This document shows, piece after piece, positions 12,167-25,229 of a stretch of 50,181 nucleotides of DNA. The notes below the pieces were generated by a model. That model had not been told where the DNA came from. It did not search any database and saw nothing but the letters and a program-made list of their open reading frames with translations. The position numbers and the translations under genes are program-made. Position 1 is the first letter of the stretch, and every line of letters starts with the position of its first letter. This DNA is from Vitrella brassicaformis (taxonomy: Eukaryota > Sar > Vitrellaceae), in contig CDMY01000515.1 of the NCBI GenBank assembly GCA_001179505.1, positions 1 to 50,181 on the forward strand. The letters run 5' to 3'.

Positions 12167-14320
12167 GGAGGGGCCTGTGTGAGGTGTGGGTACGACAGGA
12201 CGCTGGCTGTATTTATGCCAGTCAGTCTGCCAGTCACGTGATTTTTCCTTCCTGTACTCGTGTCCCTCCCGTGACTGATGGATGGATGCCATCACTGGAG
12301 CATCGTCTTGATTGATTGTTGCCTCTGGCTCCACGATGGATGTGATTTCTCTGCTGTGTATGTCATGCACTTGGTGCTTAAACAAGCCCATGCGCACTAC
12401 TCAATCAGAGGCAGCGATGGGATGGGTTGTGGGTCGTGGGTTGTCGGATCCTGTGTCTCTTGTGTGTGCACGTGTGGGCGGTGTGTGTGCGTGTGTTACG
12501 GATTCAATCGCCCGCGTTGAATGGATTGTGATCGCTGTGAATGGATTGTGGCCCTGTACCGAGGCTTGCTTTGCTGGCAAGACATTCTTCTCAGCCGATG
12601 AGTTGGATGTGCTGCATGTGGTGTGCGCATTCGTGTCCGTTTACGTGAGGGTCCTGCTCTGCTCTGTACATGCCGTGTCGTTACTGGTAGGAAGGGATGC
12701 CTATCGGTGTGATTCATGTCATTCATGTGTCTCTGGCTCTCACGCCGCCTGGTGCTGTGTTGATGACGTGAGGTGGGTGATTGCATCACGTGCGGGCAAA
12801 CACTGTCAACCGAGACTGTCGACATGAAGCTGTCAATTTGTATCGGGAATCTCGTCAGCTGCGCATCTGATTCTGCACACTGTGTCACGGCATTGAGTCA
12901 TGCAATTCCGTATGAACGTCCACTACAGCCATTCCCAGCCATCAGTGCACGACACGTGTCAGGGGTCCATCATCCACAGACTCCAGACGTAGTGGCCATG
13001 GCCGCATCAAGTGCCACGGCCCCCACATCCGGTTCCCAAGGTGGATGGCACCAAAAGCCACGCTTCGACGCACCCGACGCGCACACATATCCGTCATGCA
13101 CGCACGCATCCACCATCGTCCCCCAGGCAGCGGGCAGGTACTCTTACACGAGCAGTCAGCACCCACCACTCCATCAGGTCCGTCTCGTATGCATCCGCAT
13201 GCGCAAAAAACGATTTCACACACCAAGCGCACAAACCTTCCCCCTGGCAGCCGAAGCGTAGTTGCAGCGGCACCGGCAACAACGCCACAGGCACACGTGA
13301 GCGCCTGTGGTACAGTCGTCGGGGCAACTGTGGCTACACTTCAGACAGGCAGGGGAGAAAGATCTCAAAGCGCAGCCATGGTTGGCAAGAACACCCCACC
13401 GCACATCATGTCCTCTACTCCATCGAGCATGCCATCCCATGGATGTTTAGATATGCTGGCCACCACACACACTCACACCTTGGCAGCGCCACCCAGCACC
13501 CACACACACGTGTACCTGGCGTGCAGGGTGGCTGAAATGAGAGCGTGTTTAGCTAACTGAGGTAGAGATGAAGAGCGAAAGAGAGCGAGAGAGAGCGAGA
13601 GGAGAGAGAGAGAGAAGGGTCATTGTCATTGTGAGGGGGGCGGGGCGGGAAAAAACGAAACGACAAGGAAACACACCCGTCGTGTCGTGAAGGCAGTGTA
13701 CATGTACATAAATCCGGTCGAGAGAGATGGCGAGAGGAACCAACACCCCACCAATGAATTACAAAATTGCCTCTGTCCTGTCTGTATGTCAGCTGTCTGG
13801 GCGAAAACGCCACACTGTGGCAGTCAGTGAATGCAGGCAGGCAGGCAAAAAGCGTGCGTCAATGTGTTGTGGATGGATGGATGGATGGATGGACGAAAAA
13901 AGCCAAACAGGCATACCATATCATGCTGTTCACTCACTGCTTCCCCCCGCCCCCGCACACATGGCGTCCAACGAATCAATCAATCAGTGAGCGCACACAA
14001 ACAGTGTGTGTGTGGTTGTGAGAGAGACGCAAAAACGAAATATATATGCAGTCAATGCATCATATGCGACGGCTGGCACCGTCTTAGAGCCCCTGTAAAA
14101 CAACCCCCCTCGTCGCTGTTGAATGGATGGACGCATTCCCACGCACACGCAGACCACATGGGGGCACCCAGGAAGACACACGCAGGCAGGCAGGCGGGCA
14201 GAAACAAACGACACAGCCCTCCACTGAGGCACCATGTCAACCCCCACCCAATGAAACCCGCGAGCAACCAACCAACAAAACCGCCAAAACCATCTATCAG
14301 TCAGTCGATGGAGCGAGCAT
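12167..14320. other. Convergent intergenic region, repeat rich
   Basis: Lies between the 3' ends of the membrane-protein gene (+) and the Ala/Pro/Glu-rich gene (-). Bases 12167 to about 12800 are TG-rich on the plus strand and about 12900 to 14320 CA-rich, again matching the two converging transcripts. It contains GA-rich (13570-13620) and GGAT repeats. No convincing gene is seen. Confidence 0.5.
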
Positions 14321-15738
14321 CTAGCGCCTGCCGCCGCCAACGACTGCCCCTCCGCCCTCAGCCCCACCGCCGAAGACGTCCGTATTGCCGACAGGCGACT
14401 CGAAGTCCTCAGCCTCACGCGGGTCGACCAGCGCGCCCGTCGCGGGGTCCTGACCAGTCGTGGATGGCGCCGCGGCCTCTGATCAATGATCAGACCATCA
14501 TATACACACAGGCAGACAGATGAACGGGCGCGGGATGGTATGATGGCTGGCTGGCTGGCTGTGTGGCCTTCGATCACAAATGTCTGACCTTCAGCAGGAG
14601 GTGCGGTGGTGGCGAGTTCATTGAATCCCGGGATGACGGGCACTCCCTCAACGGCCGGGGCAGCGGGAGCTGCCGCGGGGTCCGTGGCCACTGGGACAGC
14701 AGCAGGGTCCGCGGCGACCGGGGCGGGAGCAGCCTCGGCCGGGGCAGCCGCCGGTGTGCCGTCAACTGAATACCACAAAGAGAGAATGAAGAAAAGACAC
14801 CGATGGCTATCCATGCAGGAACTGCCCCCCCATTCCCCAGTTGTTCGGTTGGCTCACCCTGCATGCGCCGCCTCTCGGATCCCTCCACGGGGGGTGGCAA
14901 GACGGCCGACCCGGTCTCGGCGGTCTCCGCTTCTGCTGGCGGAGCAGTGGTGGCCTCAGGGACAGCCTGCTCAAGCGACACGCCGGGGCCCGCCTCGCTC
15001 GCCCCGGGGGAGACATCCATGCCTTGTTCGGACGCCTCCTCGCCGATAGTTGCCTCGGTCGTGGTGCCCTCGGCGTCTGATGAAAGGGAAAGACGAAAAG
15101 AAGGAAAGCTCTGTAAGAAGGAAAGCTCTGTCTGTGTGTTGTTGGACGTGGTGTGTTGTGGCTCACTCAGCAACGAGCGGAGGAGAGACCCTGACGCATC
15201 ACACACGAGACAAGACAGCACACGCAGCAAGCAAGCATACATGCAGGTCGCCATGTGAGACTGAGAATCCACCCCTCCCCTCCCCGCCTCTTGTCCCACT
15301 CACTTCGTCGCGTGCCATCGGTGCCTGAGGGGTCTTCCACGGGCGGCAGCTCCATTTCCTCCACCTCAGTCATGTTTTGGCCCTCGGGGATGGTGCCGTT
15401 GAGGGCTGCCTCGGCCGCAGGGTCCATCACTGTCTCGTCGGCAGGAGCCTGCTCTGCCGGGGCAGCCTCAGCTGTTGCAGGCGGCGAGATGCCCAGCTCT
15501 GACTGCATGCGACGCAGCGACACATCTGACAGAACACCACCACAACACACACGACACACACGATGGCCGTCACGCCCAGATCTCCCCCCGCCCACGCGCA
15601 TGTGAGCCCTCTGTTACGCTGTGTGCATGCATCGCAATGCGCGGGTGCTGCATCGTCTGTGTGGGTGTTCGTACCTGCGGCACTGCACGACAAAAGGCCG
15701 ATGGCCACAAGGATGACGGCAGACAGGGAGGCGGTCAT
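14321..15738 (-). CDS. Secreted Ala/Pro/Glu-rich protein
   Basis: Five exons on the minus strand: 15675-15738, 15304-15525, 14858-15076, 14589-14765 and 14321-14478, all GT-AG, 840 nt including stop, 279 residues. The N-terminus is a clear signal peptide (MTASLSAVILVAIGLLSCSA). The remainder has no recognisable fold: it is dominated by Ala, Pro, Glu and Thr with short quasi-repeats such as PAAAPAEAAPAP and ATDPAAAPAAPA, acidic patches (MTEVEEMELPP) and a Gly-rich end (GGGAEGGGAVVGGG). RRMQ-type motifs occur near the start and near residue 165. A surface or wall mucin-like protein is plausible but only inferred from composition. It is divergent from the Ctf4-like gene 326 bases away. Confidence 0.75.
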
Positions 15739-16064
15739 GCTTGATGCTTGACACAGACAGACAGGCAGGGAGTAGGGAAGATGCAGGACAGGCAAGGTGC
15801 GATTGTACGGACGAAAACTCAATGCGATAAGGCCAGAAGGGGCGTGGGAAGCGATGCGATCCAACCCGCCCCAACGGACACGCGCGGCGCGCAACTGAGG
15901 CCTCTCGCAACGGACACTTGCCAAAATCCCCTTGCCCTTTTGCCCCAGATCTCGGTTTCACTCGTAATTACACAAGACTTGTCCAAACTACTCCACATGC
16001 AGCACTTTTCGTTGCCACGCCTCGCATCTAAGCTCGCACCTCCGGCGTAAATTTGCGCCAGGAG
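15739..16064. promoter_or_regulatory. Probable bidirectional promoter
   Basis: 326 bases between divergent starts (Ala/Pro/Glu-rich protein on the minus strand, Ctf4-like on the plus). No ORF or simple repeat dominates it; no core motif identified. Confidence 0.4.
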
Positions 16065-19000
16065 ATGGCGGCAGAGGGTGGTGGCGATTCTGCCACGGAT
16101 GTGCAGTGGCACAGCTCGCCCACCGGTGAGCTGCTCGACAAGGGCGGAGAGATCATACTCACCAACAGGTGCGTCGCACACGGGATGGAGAGATCTATGC
16201 CTTCCCTTCATTTCTCTCTCTCTGTCGGTCAGTTCGCTGTACCTGAGCGACTTCGCTGCGGGCACCCTCACGCCCATCACACCGGGCCCGCCTTCATCCC
16301 TCGCCGAGCAGCCCATCTTCACCGCACAAGCGGCGGCCCAGAAGGGCATCAAAGCCATCGCAGTGTTCGCCGGCAATGGTGGCGGTGGTGGCGGTGACGA
16401 TGGCGACGGCGGCTCGTCACACCCGCTGGTGTGTGTGGGTGATGGGAAGGGCGAGGTGTGGGTGCACCGATACTCTGACGGCGTGTACAAGGCCGAGAGC
16501 CTCGTCTGCAGGTGGGTGGTGGGTGGTGGGTGGATGGCCTGGATGGGTGGATGTGTTGTGTTGTGCTGTGCTGTCTTGTGTTGTCTTGTATTGCGTTTCG
16601 TGTGACAGGACGGCTGGCGAGATCCGCTATGTGTCGTTTTGCGACCTGCAGGAGGGTGAGGATGGCGTGAGGGGCCTCAAGGTCGGCTGCTGCGTGGACC
16701 TCGGCACCGTCATTCTATTCGACGTCAACACCAAGAAAAGATTCGAATGCGGGTGCGTGGGTGGGAGACAATACTCGCCCGCGTGGGTGCGCGTATGTGT
16801 GTGTGGATGTATGTGTAGGCCGGTGGAGGGTGCGTGTAGTTTGGCGGTTGACCCACGTGGCGAGTTCTTAGCTGTAGCATCCGCCGACGGGCCGATGGTC
16901 ATCTATGAGATCAGAAACTTCGCGGAGGACGTACGTGTGTGGGTTGGGTGGACGAGGGCCACATTCCTGTGGATATGGGCGTGAGTGTATGGTGTGGCGT
17001 GCAGGCTACGGGTGCGGAGGATTTCTCGGGCAAGGACTACTTCCACAAGACAGCGGTCACTTGCACCAACCGACTCCTGATGGCATGGTCACCACACGTC
17101 ACACACGCACACAACACACACAACACACACAACACACACAACACACACATGCATTGCCGGGTGTGGTGTGTGTGCAGGCACCCGAAGGCGGATTTCCTGG
17201 TTGTGTCAGGTATCTCCTACGCAATGTGTACACACACACGGACGGGCGCATTATCTGTGTGGCAGGCGAGCGGTACCCCCGTCCGGTGACCCGCGACTCG
17301 TGGCTCATCAGCGAAGACCTCCAAAAACACACCAAGCACACAGACGTACGCCTGCACAACAGCACGACACACATGGGAATGTGTACACACGGCTGCGGTG
17401 TGGTGTGTTGCACAGGCGGTGCATTTCCTGTGCTGGGACGCCGAAGGGTCCATTTTGGTGTCCGGCGGGGCGGACCACTCTGTCATGATATGGCGGTGCG
17501 AAGCCGAGAACAACATATACCCCATACACACATTCCCAGGTCCGTGTCACAGACAGTCATAGACACACGCCTATAGCCAGGGTATCTCTGTCTGTCTATC
17601 TGTTTGTCTGTCTGTCTGCATGTGGGCGTTCAGTTGGCGTGTCTGGCGGATTCCATTTGATTAGTATGTCGTGTGCCGAAGCCTTCACAGATGCGGTCTG
17701 TCGGTAGAGAGACTGAGAAAGACCTACAAATCAGTAACAAGTGCAGGTGGATGTCTATGGGTCACATCGCTCAGGGCGGTGACGAGTTGCTGCAGGAGCG
17801 CAAGGCGCTCAGGATCGGCCTGCTCAGACGAGACGGTTCGCGCACACATTCATGGTCCCCGCCAACACCCACCGCATACGGAAACAAAATGTCTGCAGGT
17901 ACGTGGGCGCTGCCGTGTTTTTCCAAGTCCCTCCTCTACGAGGGCAAACCACCACAGGCAAACACGCACGAATCACCACACAACGCACGCAAACCATTCT
18001 GGCCGCATACTCGTGTGTGTATGTGTGCGTGTGTGTGTGTGTGGGCAGGATAGTGAGGGTCGTGAGGACGGTGGCCGCAAGCAGGCCGGCGGTCTGGACG
18101 GACGCACCGGCGCCAAGGAGAAAGACCGCAGGTAACGTCCTCCAGTCTCCCCACCCACACATCCCTCCCGTCTCTCTCATTTGTGTGCTGATGCCATGCG
18201 TTCGGTGCAGTGTTGGGAAACTGATCGACGATGAAGCCAACGAAGCGGGCGACGAAGAGCCAGACGGCCCGCCCGTCGATTTGGACTTCGACGACCTCGA
18301 CATGGCCGACCCGCCCCCGATGGACGACACCATGGCCGGCGGCGGGCTGGGGGCGTCGTCGACGATGGCTGTAGATGAGGACAAAGTCAAAAAGATCGCC
18401 ATGGACGCCATGTGGTAGGTGTCTGGGGGAAAGGTGCACCAAAAGGGTTCGTTGGATGGATGGATGGGCTGAGCTTGTCAGGGAGACGGGTGCCCCGCAG
18501 GAGGCCTTCATGCCGTGCTCAACGTTGTTCGAAGACGACCTGAGTGAGCGAGCGGGCGCACATGCGCTCACAAATGTCTCTCTCACTCTGTGTGTGTGTG
18601 TGTGTGTGTGTGCAGGCGGTCTGAAGGACGACGCGGACGCCGACCAGATGGCCGTCGATGGCGACAGACGCAGAAGGTGCATCCACACACTGGTGCAGTT
18701 GAGGCATCCCCACATGTCTCTCCCCACCCCTCTCTCAGTCGTTTTCTCTGTTGGAATTCCTTTGGGTGGATTGTGTTGCGTGAGGGAGGCGGCGATGCCC
18801 ATGACGACGGACACATCATCGAAATGAGATTCACGGTGAGCATGGGGCAACACGTGTGTGATGTGTGTGGTGGTAATAATCCGTGGATGCGTGTGTGTGT
18901 GGATGTGTGCAGTTCATGGGTGGCGAGGCCAAGACCAAGATCAAACACGACCCAGACAGAGAGTACTCCCTCGCATCCATCAGTACACAAACACACACAC

Positions 19001-21581
19001 GCAGAGAGAGAGAGAGAGAAAGAGTCCACACCCGTGTGCATGCCTCTGAAGTGGCCCGTGTCCGTGATATGTATGCAGGTGAGCGTGGTGCGGTGTTTGC
19101 CAAGGTTGGGGTGGTGGACCCCTTCGGCGAGCCCGACGCCAACAGAGCCAAAATAGAGTTCTAGTAAGCACAGCCCGTCCAACACGCATCCCACCGCCAC
19201 ACACACGGCCGTGTGTGTCTGCGTTTGTGTGTGTGTGGCAGCCCATATCAGACGTGGCAGTCCGACACCCACTTCCGTCAGAACTGGACATACGCCCTCA
19301 GCAACGACGAACAGATAGACAACGTGGCCGTAGGTGGCGAGTTCGTCGCCGCCATGACAAACATGAGGTAATCCAGCTGAGCGAGCCCCCTGCACACACG
19401 GCCATTTGTGTGCTGGTGGATGTGTGTGTGACAGGTACCTGCGCCTGTTTGATGCGAGCGGCGTGCAGCTGAGCGTGACGTGTCTGGACGGGCCCTGCGT
19501 GTCGTCGGCGGCGTTCGACTCGCTGCTCATGGTCGTCACGCACGCACAGGGGAGCGCATACACGCGGACAAACGAACAGGTGCGTGTTGTGATCCATGCA
19601 TCCACGTGAACACACACCAGCTGGTGTGGCCTGCCTGGTCGTGTGTGCAGTGTCTCGCATTCACTCTGTACGACATCAAGAGCTCTCACATCGTGTCGAA
19701 AGGTACGAATACGCACTCCCACACGAACACATCATCTGTGTGCTCGCTATTCACCCACACCACCCACAGGTCCGGTGTCTCTCTCCCCCGGCAGCCAGCT
19801 GTCATGGATCGCATTCAGTGAGACCGCCGTGCCTCTTACCATGGACACACTAGGTAATGCCCCCTCCCCCCCTTCCCACATATCTTCGATACTCACGTGT
19901 GCGTGTGCGTGTGTGTGCTGCGTGTGGCGTGTAGGCATCGTGCGGGCGTTGCTGCCGTGTTGGTCCGCCCCTGGTGGCAGAATGGACTTCAGCTGGGCGC
20001 CGGTACTCGACTACCGCGCCGAGGGTATACACACACAGAGGCCGAGAGGGGAAGAGAGAGAGAATGAAATGCCGGCTGGGTGTGTGTGTGTTCAGGTCAG
20101 GGGATGACCATCAAGGAGGATGACCCCTGCCAGTGGTGGCCCGTGCAGGCAACGGGAGACGAAGTGAGCACTGCTCAACCCGCCCACATGCATTGCATCA
20201 TCCGCATTCATCGATGTGTATGGATGTCAGGTGTTTGCTGTCCACCCGCCGAGGGGCGTGGCCCGCCCATACCCCCGGCACCCCCTCCCAGGCAACGCCA
20301 CCGTGCCACGCAAACTCGCCATGCCCTTCTGCGGCATGACCAAACAGAGACCCGGCGGCGTGCAGGTCCAGACATACCGATTCACACACATCCACAAGCG
20401 GCGCACATGTGTGTCGTACTTGGCTGGTGTGTGTCTGAAGCAGCGTCAAGCGAAGGACATGTCGCTGGGTGACACAGAGGAGCTCCGATACCGAACGTCA
20501 CTCATGCAGTCACTGCTGGCATACGGTACGCTCCGCCCGCCAAAGCTCCAAGTTGACCGATTCTCCTTCTTTCTGTGCCTACACATTCCCGCAGGTAGCA
20601 ACTTCAGCATCCCGTCGTTCGTGTGCGACCTCTCCGGTGCGTGTGCCGCCGTCGAGAAGGGCAAGGAGTCCCTCGCTGTCACCTTCGCCACACCCCTCGT
20701 GGAGCGACGCCTCAACGCAGAGATCAACGCACAGCAGGTACGTACGCCTGCACGGATGGCATGGTATGGTTGTGGGTGGATGGATGGAGGGCTGTATCAG
20801 AGTTTGGGTCGGCTGATGTCGATGGCCCGAGTGAGGGCTGCCCAGGAGGTCAGGCTCTTCAAGGCGTGCGTCGACACACAACAGGTGCGTTGCATGAAGC
20901 CCGACACACACGCACCCCGTGTTAACACATGGTCTCTCCATGAATGCAGCTGGAGCGTGCCTTAGCCGTGTACAAGAGGATGGACCCCGCTGGCCAGGCC
21001 ATCGCACCCGCAACCAAATACGCCCTCAGCACGCCCAGGCGAGCACCGAGCGGATGGATGGATGGATCCATACATACATACATACACATATGCACCTTCT
21101 CGCCCACATGTGAATGAGTGCGTGTCTGTGTGTGTACAGTGCGTCCCAGCTGGCCCGCGAGATCCGCAAGTACAACGAGGCGCGGGAGGAGCAGATCGCC
21201 AAGATCGCCTCCTCAATCACACAGCAGCAGCCAACACCACTCATATCACCGCCACAGGAAACAGCAGCGGCCGCTGCTGCTCCTGGTGGTGGTGGTGGTG
21301 CCGGAGGGGGCACATTCAAATCCGAGATCAACTCACAAGTAACGACCCCCCTTGCACATACACAGAGGGGGCAGTCATGTCTCTGTGTGTGTGTATGTGT
21401 GCAGGCCAGTAGTGGCGCTGCTGGTAGGGGCGAGCAGCAGCAGCCCGCAGATGGCCGTCCAAATCCGTTCAAGCGCAAGCAGGATGGCACTGCTGGTGGG
21501 AATGATAGCAGAAGAGGCGGGGGAGGGGGAGGGGGAGGGAGAGGGGGCGGCCTAGGGGCGGCCAAGAAGGGACGGTTCTGA
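16065..21581 (+). CDS. CTF4: Ctf4/AND-1 (WDHD1)-like replisome adaptor
   Basis: Adaptor linking the CMG helicase to DNA polymerase alpha in family members; nuclear. About 25-28 small exons; the first are 16065-16168, 16233-16511, 16609-16752, 16819-16930, 17005-17087, 17178-17209, 17266-17345 and 17416-17539. The N-terminal part is a WD40 propeller (GDGKGEVWVHRY, PRGEFLAVASADGPMVIYE, HPKADFLVVSG, GSILVSGGADHSVMIW). An acidic linker follows (18220-18410). Then comes the middle beta-propeller: RFLCWNSFGWIVLREG, VAAMTNMRYLRLFDASG, LSWIAFSETAVPLTMDT and GRMDFSWAPVLD, closely like the SepB/Mcl1 mid domain. The C-terminus is helical (LAREIRKYNEAREEQIAKI) and ends with NPFKRK, the NPFK-type motif of WDHD1, and a Gly/Arg-rich tail; no HMG box is seen. 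One intron near 21037 appears to use a GC donor. Exon borders around 17850-18050 and 20340-20440 are uncertain. Stop TGA at 21579-21581. Confidence 0.85.
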
Positions 21582-21737
21582 CCTGGTGCATGTAAATACC
21601 TTGAGACAATGTGAAATGAACCGTGCAAGGTGTGGCTGAATGCGATATTTCGAGAAAAATGAGCACACACACACACGCACACAAATGCCCAGATGGAGTC
21701 ACACGTGGACGAGTCAAGGGTCAGTCAATCAATTCAG

Positions 21738-24700
21738 TCACCGTCCCCGCTGCGCGTCTTCCCTTGCCTTTTCCTCTCTATCCCGCATGCACTGTAAGGA
21801 CATACTGGCCCCCATGACTGGTGTACGCCTTCTCTGACGACTGCACAGGTCGCCACGGAGAGCCGCGGTGTTGTTGGGATGGTTGTTGGTGCATTGAGGT
21901 TCGGGTGATGGTGAGAGGGCAGGTTTTGCGAGTGAGAGCAGGGCTGGGTGAGAGGGGTGCCGCGCCACCTGCTTCATGATCCGCTTCATGCGCACCTCAC
22001 GATCCCTGTGTGAATGTGAAAGAGGGTCAGCGCAAGGCCACCTCTCTGTCCATGGCTCCGTTTATGGCTGACTGGCTGGCCGTGCCTTTTTTACCATGCT
22101 TGGTTGAGCGCCTCTCTCTCATAGGCCTTCCACAGCTGCTCGTTGCGAGACAACGATGCCAACTCCTCCTACAAATGCCAACATGTGTCTATGTCTCTCT
22201 CCCCCCTCCCTCTTTCCCTCCCTCTGTGTGTGCCTACATGTGTGGTGGCCAGGAGCTCTTTCTCAAAGAGCTGCTCCTTCGTCCGATCGGACTCACGCAG
22301 CTGACGGTTCACCGCCACCTGTAGACAGGCAAGTGAGAGAAAGAGACAGCACTTCCTGACTGTGTGGATGGTTGGATGGGCGTGTGGGTGGGTGGGTGGG
22401 TGAATGACTGAGTGACCTGGTTGTCCAGTTCCTTTTTGACTTCCAATTTCTTTCGCCTGATGATGTCCCTCATTTCGTCTGGCGGCGGCTCAGACCACTT
22501 GGGGAATTCGTGACACGACGCAGCTGCATCGAATTCGCAAACAGGGGTCCACGTGTCTCCGCAATGAATGTCTCGCGTGTGGGTGTGTGAGCGGTCAGTT
22601 CACATACCCTGTATATACTCATCTTTGTCCCTCTTGGCCCGCTCTCTGTCCCATTTGATCTGGCCCTCCAAATACTCGCGATGCTGCACTCGACACACAA
22701 AGACATGAATAGCCACAGACACCCCTCACGACTGGACTGACCAGTGCCTGTCTGCGTCTCTTGTCCATCTGAGCCCTCTTTTCCTCCTCGTGTGCATGCT
22801 GCAGCCGCTCCTCGTGGATTTCCCGCTCACGCAGCGCCTGAGCCGCCTCCACCTCCAGCTGATGATCCGATCGACGCCCACACGTGCACACATGCACGCG
22901 TATGCCCGCACAATGCATCCACGTATTGGGTGTGTCTCATCCACCATCCACTTGCCTGAGTGACGGCTCGGTCGAGGGCGCCTTCCATCGCAGACACCAC
23001 TCCCTTAGGCGGCGACGCACCACCCCTGGTATGCAGACACAGGCGAGAAAAGTGTTCATCTGCTGTGCTGATGGATGGATGGATGGATGCTGCTTACGAC
23101 TGGAAGGACTGACGTCCCACGGGCACGGGAATGGGTGGCTCCTTGACAGACGGTGTGGGTTCTTCGCGCATCGGCTGCTGCTGAGCTGCTGGTGGGGGGA
23201 CGCACCCAGACGGCATGTCTCTATCTCTGTTGTCACCTCCCTCTCCATCTCCCGATCCAGGAAGGCGCGTGAGTATCTCCGCCCCATCCTTCGAACGCTC
23301 AAACGACCACCGGCCCTCAGCGCTCATCTGAGGCCGCTGACACGTGTCGCCAGTCGGCTGCTCACAGGCAGCAGCAGCAGCAGCAGGGACCTCCTCTGCC
23401 TGCTGGTGCTGCTGGTGCTGCTGGTGCTGATGTCTGTTGGATCGCTGTGTGCCGGTTGCTGTGCGTGAGCGCGTCTGTGTTTGGCCATAGAAGTCGTTTT
23501 TGACTTGTCTGATTGACGGGAGCTGGAAGTCTTTGGACGGCTGGTATGGGTGGGTGGAGGGGGAAGGGATGGGGGTGGCCGACTGAGTGGAGGAGGCTGA
23601 GGGCACCCGACGGTTGTACTGATAGATGGATGAGACGAACACAGGAAAGAATGCAGGTGTGTCGGTGTTGGGAAATGTGTCTCTCGTGTACCTGTGGCTG
23701 GTTGAACACGAATCTGACTCTCCTGCTTGAGGAGATGAGGCGGCCAACTTCGAACGAAATCGACACTATCCCGCCTGACCGACGTCAGGTGCGTGCAACA
23801 AATTGATTACTACAGACTCAGATGACTTGCTTTGCTCACCCCTCGCCATGGCAACGCCTAAGAGAGAGAAAACCAGGGCAGCAGATGAGTCGATCGGCCA
23901 GAGCTCAGCACTTACCCAGCTGCTGCAGCAGAAGCTTCAGGTCGAAAGCCAACGCCTGTTTTGTCAATCCTGCACCAACGCACCTGCTGAGCGTTTATGC
24001 ATTCCTCCCACTGGTCTGTCTATGTCACCTCTGCTGAATCGCAGAGCCATCAGGCTCAAGTTGAGGTCCTGAGACACACGTAAAGTGTTCATTCACACCC
24101 TGCGAACAGATTGGATTCGGTTGCTCCGCTTGCCTCGCATTTGGTGCTGTCTTGAGCACCAAAGGGTCCCCGCGCCCGGACAAACGTCAGGCCGAAGGCC
24201 TGGCAGAAACTCTCACTGCACACATCACCACCAGACCGAAGAATGGGACCACACAACAGGATGACACACAAGTTGTCGGTTGCTTGCACCTGAGGTTGAA
24301 GTTGGGGAAGTAGACAGCGGCCGAGCACTGTGTGCCGCCCGGTGTCTTGGGCACTGCAGCTGGTGGAGGGTGAGTGGCCTCCTCACCTGCACATGTATCC
24401 ACCAGAGACAGACAATGTTGTCTCAGCCGCAAGCCGGACGCGTTTGTCTGTCTACCAGTGTTGGACGCGTGCTGCCTGATCCTCTGCAGCGTCCAACCCA
24501 GGGTCGCAAAGCTGGGGATTCGGACGGTCTGCCTCTGGTGAAAGGCGTGCGAGAGATATCGATTCAGTGTGTCCCATGCCTCCCTCAACTCGGGCACTGC
24601 AAAAGGCAACGCGGTCAACCGACCACCTCATGTGGATATCCCCCCATCCATACCAGGCGAGTAGGGGCCGCCAGCAGTGCTGCCGGCCGTCTGCCGTCCC

Positions 24701-24852
24701 GTCTGCTGGCGGCTGCTTGTCCCAGTCACTGTTGCAATGGCACCCTCTCTGCTCTTCCCTCGCAGCTTCCCTTGCCGCTCGGCGGTCTCCACTATGAGCG
24801 AATTCAGGTTGTAGGCAACCGAAGGAAGCGGCGGATGGCCGGCACGCGACAT
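21738..24852 (-). CDS. CCDC81-like protein: HU domains plus coiled coil
   Basis: Animal CCDC81 is a centrosome/cilium-associated protein with two HU (bacterial DNA-bending fold) domains. Minus-strand exons start with 24654-24852 (MSRAGHPPLPS), 24387-24596, 24290-24359, 24099-24215, a small exon near 24029-24054, and 23916-23969. HU domain 1: ELREAWDTLNRYLSHAF then TVRIPSFATLGWT. HU domain 2: SESFCQAFGLTFVRARG, ALRFSRGLTKQALAFDLKLL and FEVGRLISSSRRVRFVF. A long Gln/Pro-rich linker follows (about 23097-23620), then several small exons of charged coiled coil (EAAQALREREIHEERLQ, EMRDIIRRKKLEVKKELD, NRQLRESDRTKEQLFEKE, LASLRNEQLWKAYE). The last exon ends at 21738. The HU assignment rests on motif resemblance; the junction near 24054-24099 is uncertain. 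It converges on the Ctf4-like gene 156 bases away. Confidence 0.75.
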
Positions 24853-25229
24853 CCTGAGATATTGCCGTCTTGTTGGGGGCACGTGGGGGCTTAAGGCTAT
24901 TGAGCTCGCAACGCGCGCACATGTGGAGTCCAACAGAGGAATGGTTGATCGGTGAACGAATGCACGACTCCATCCAGCAGCCGGCTGCAAGGGGGAAAGG
25001 AGACGCTAGGGTTTGGGGCTCAGGGTTGCTTACCCTACACCTGAGTCCCTGCACCTTCTGCGATTCTGGGGGAAGGGAGGGGAAGGGGAGAGAGAAGAGA
25101 GAACGAAGAGAGCGAGAGAGAGAGAGACCATCTTCGCATCATCTTTTTCCGAAAAGTTGCAGATCTGCATTCCATCGGGTACCAATTAACTCCCGCACGC
25201 AGTGCTGTCCTTCGCTCCCTCTGCGTGGC
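24853..25229. promoter_or_regulatory. Probable bidirectional promoter
   Basis: 377 bases between the divergent CCDC81-like (-) and TLDc (+) starts. It contains a GA-rich run at about 25065-25130 and a CTAGGGTTTGGGG element near 25007 that resembles plant-type telomere-repeat boxes. Function not shown. Confidence 0.4.

Noticed and set aside
12998-13560. Open plus-strand frames that could be joined into a small Ser/Thr/Ala-rich protein
   Set aside because: The tract has the CA-rich polarity of a minus-strand 3' flank, the proposed introns are arbitrary, and the protein is low complexity with no motif.
13560-13620. GA-rich run as a promoter or CRISPR-like array
   Set aside because: It is a plain imperfect (GA)n microsatellite; there are no spaced repeats and the organism is eukaryotic.
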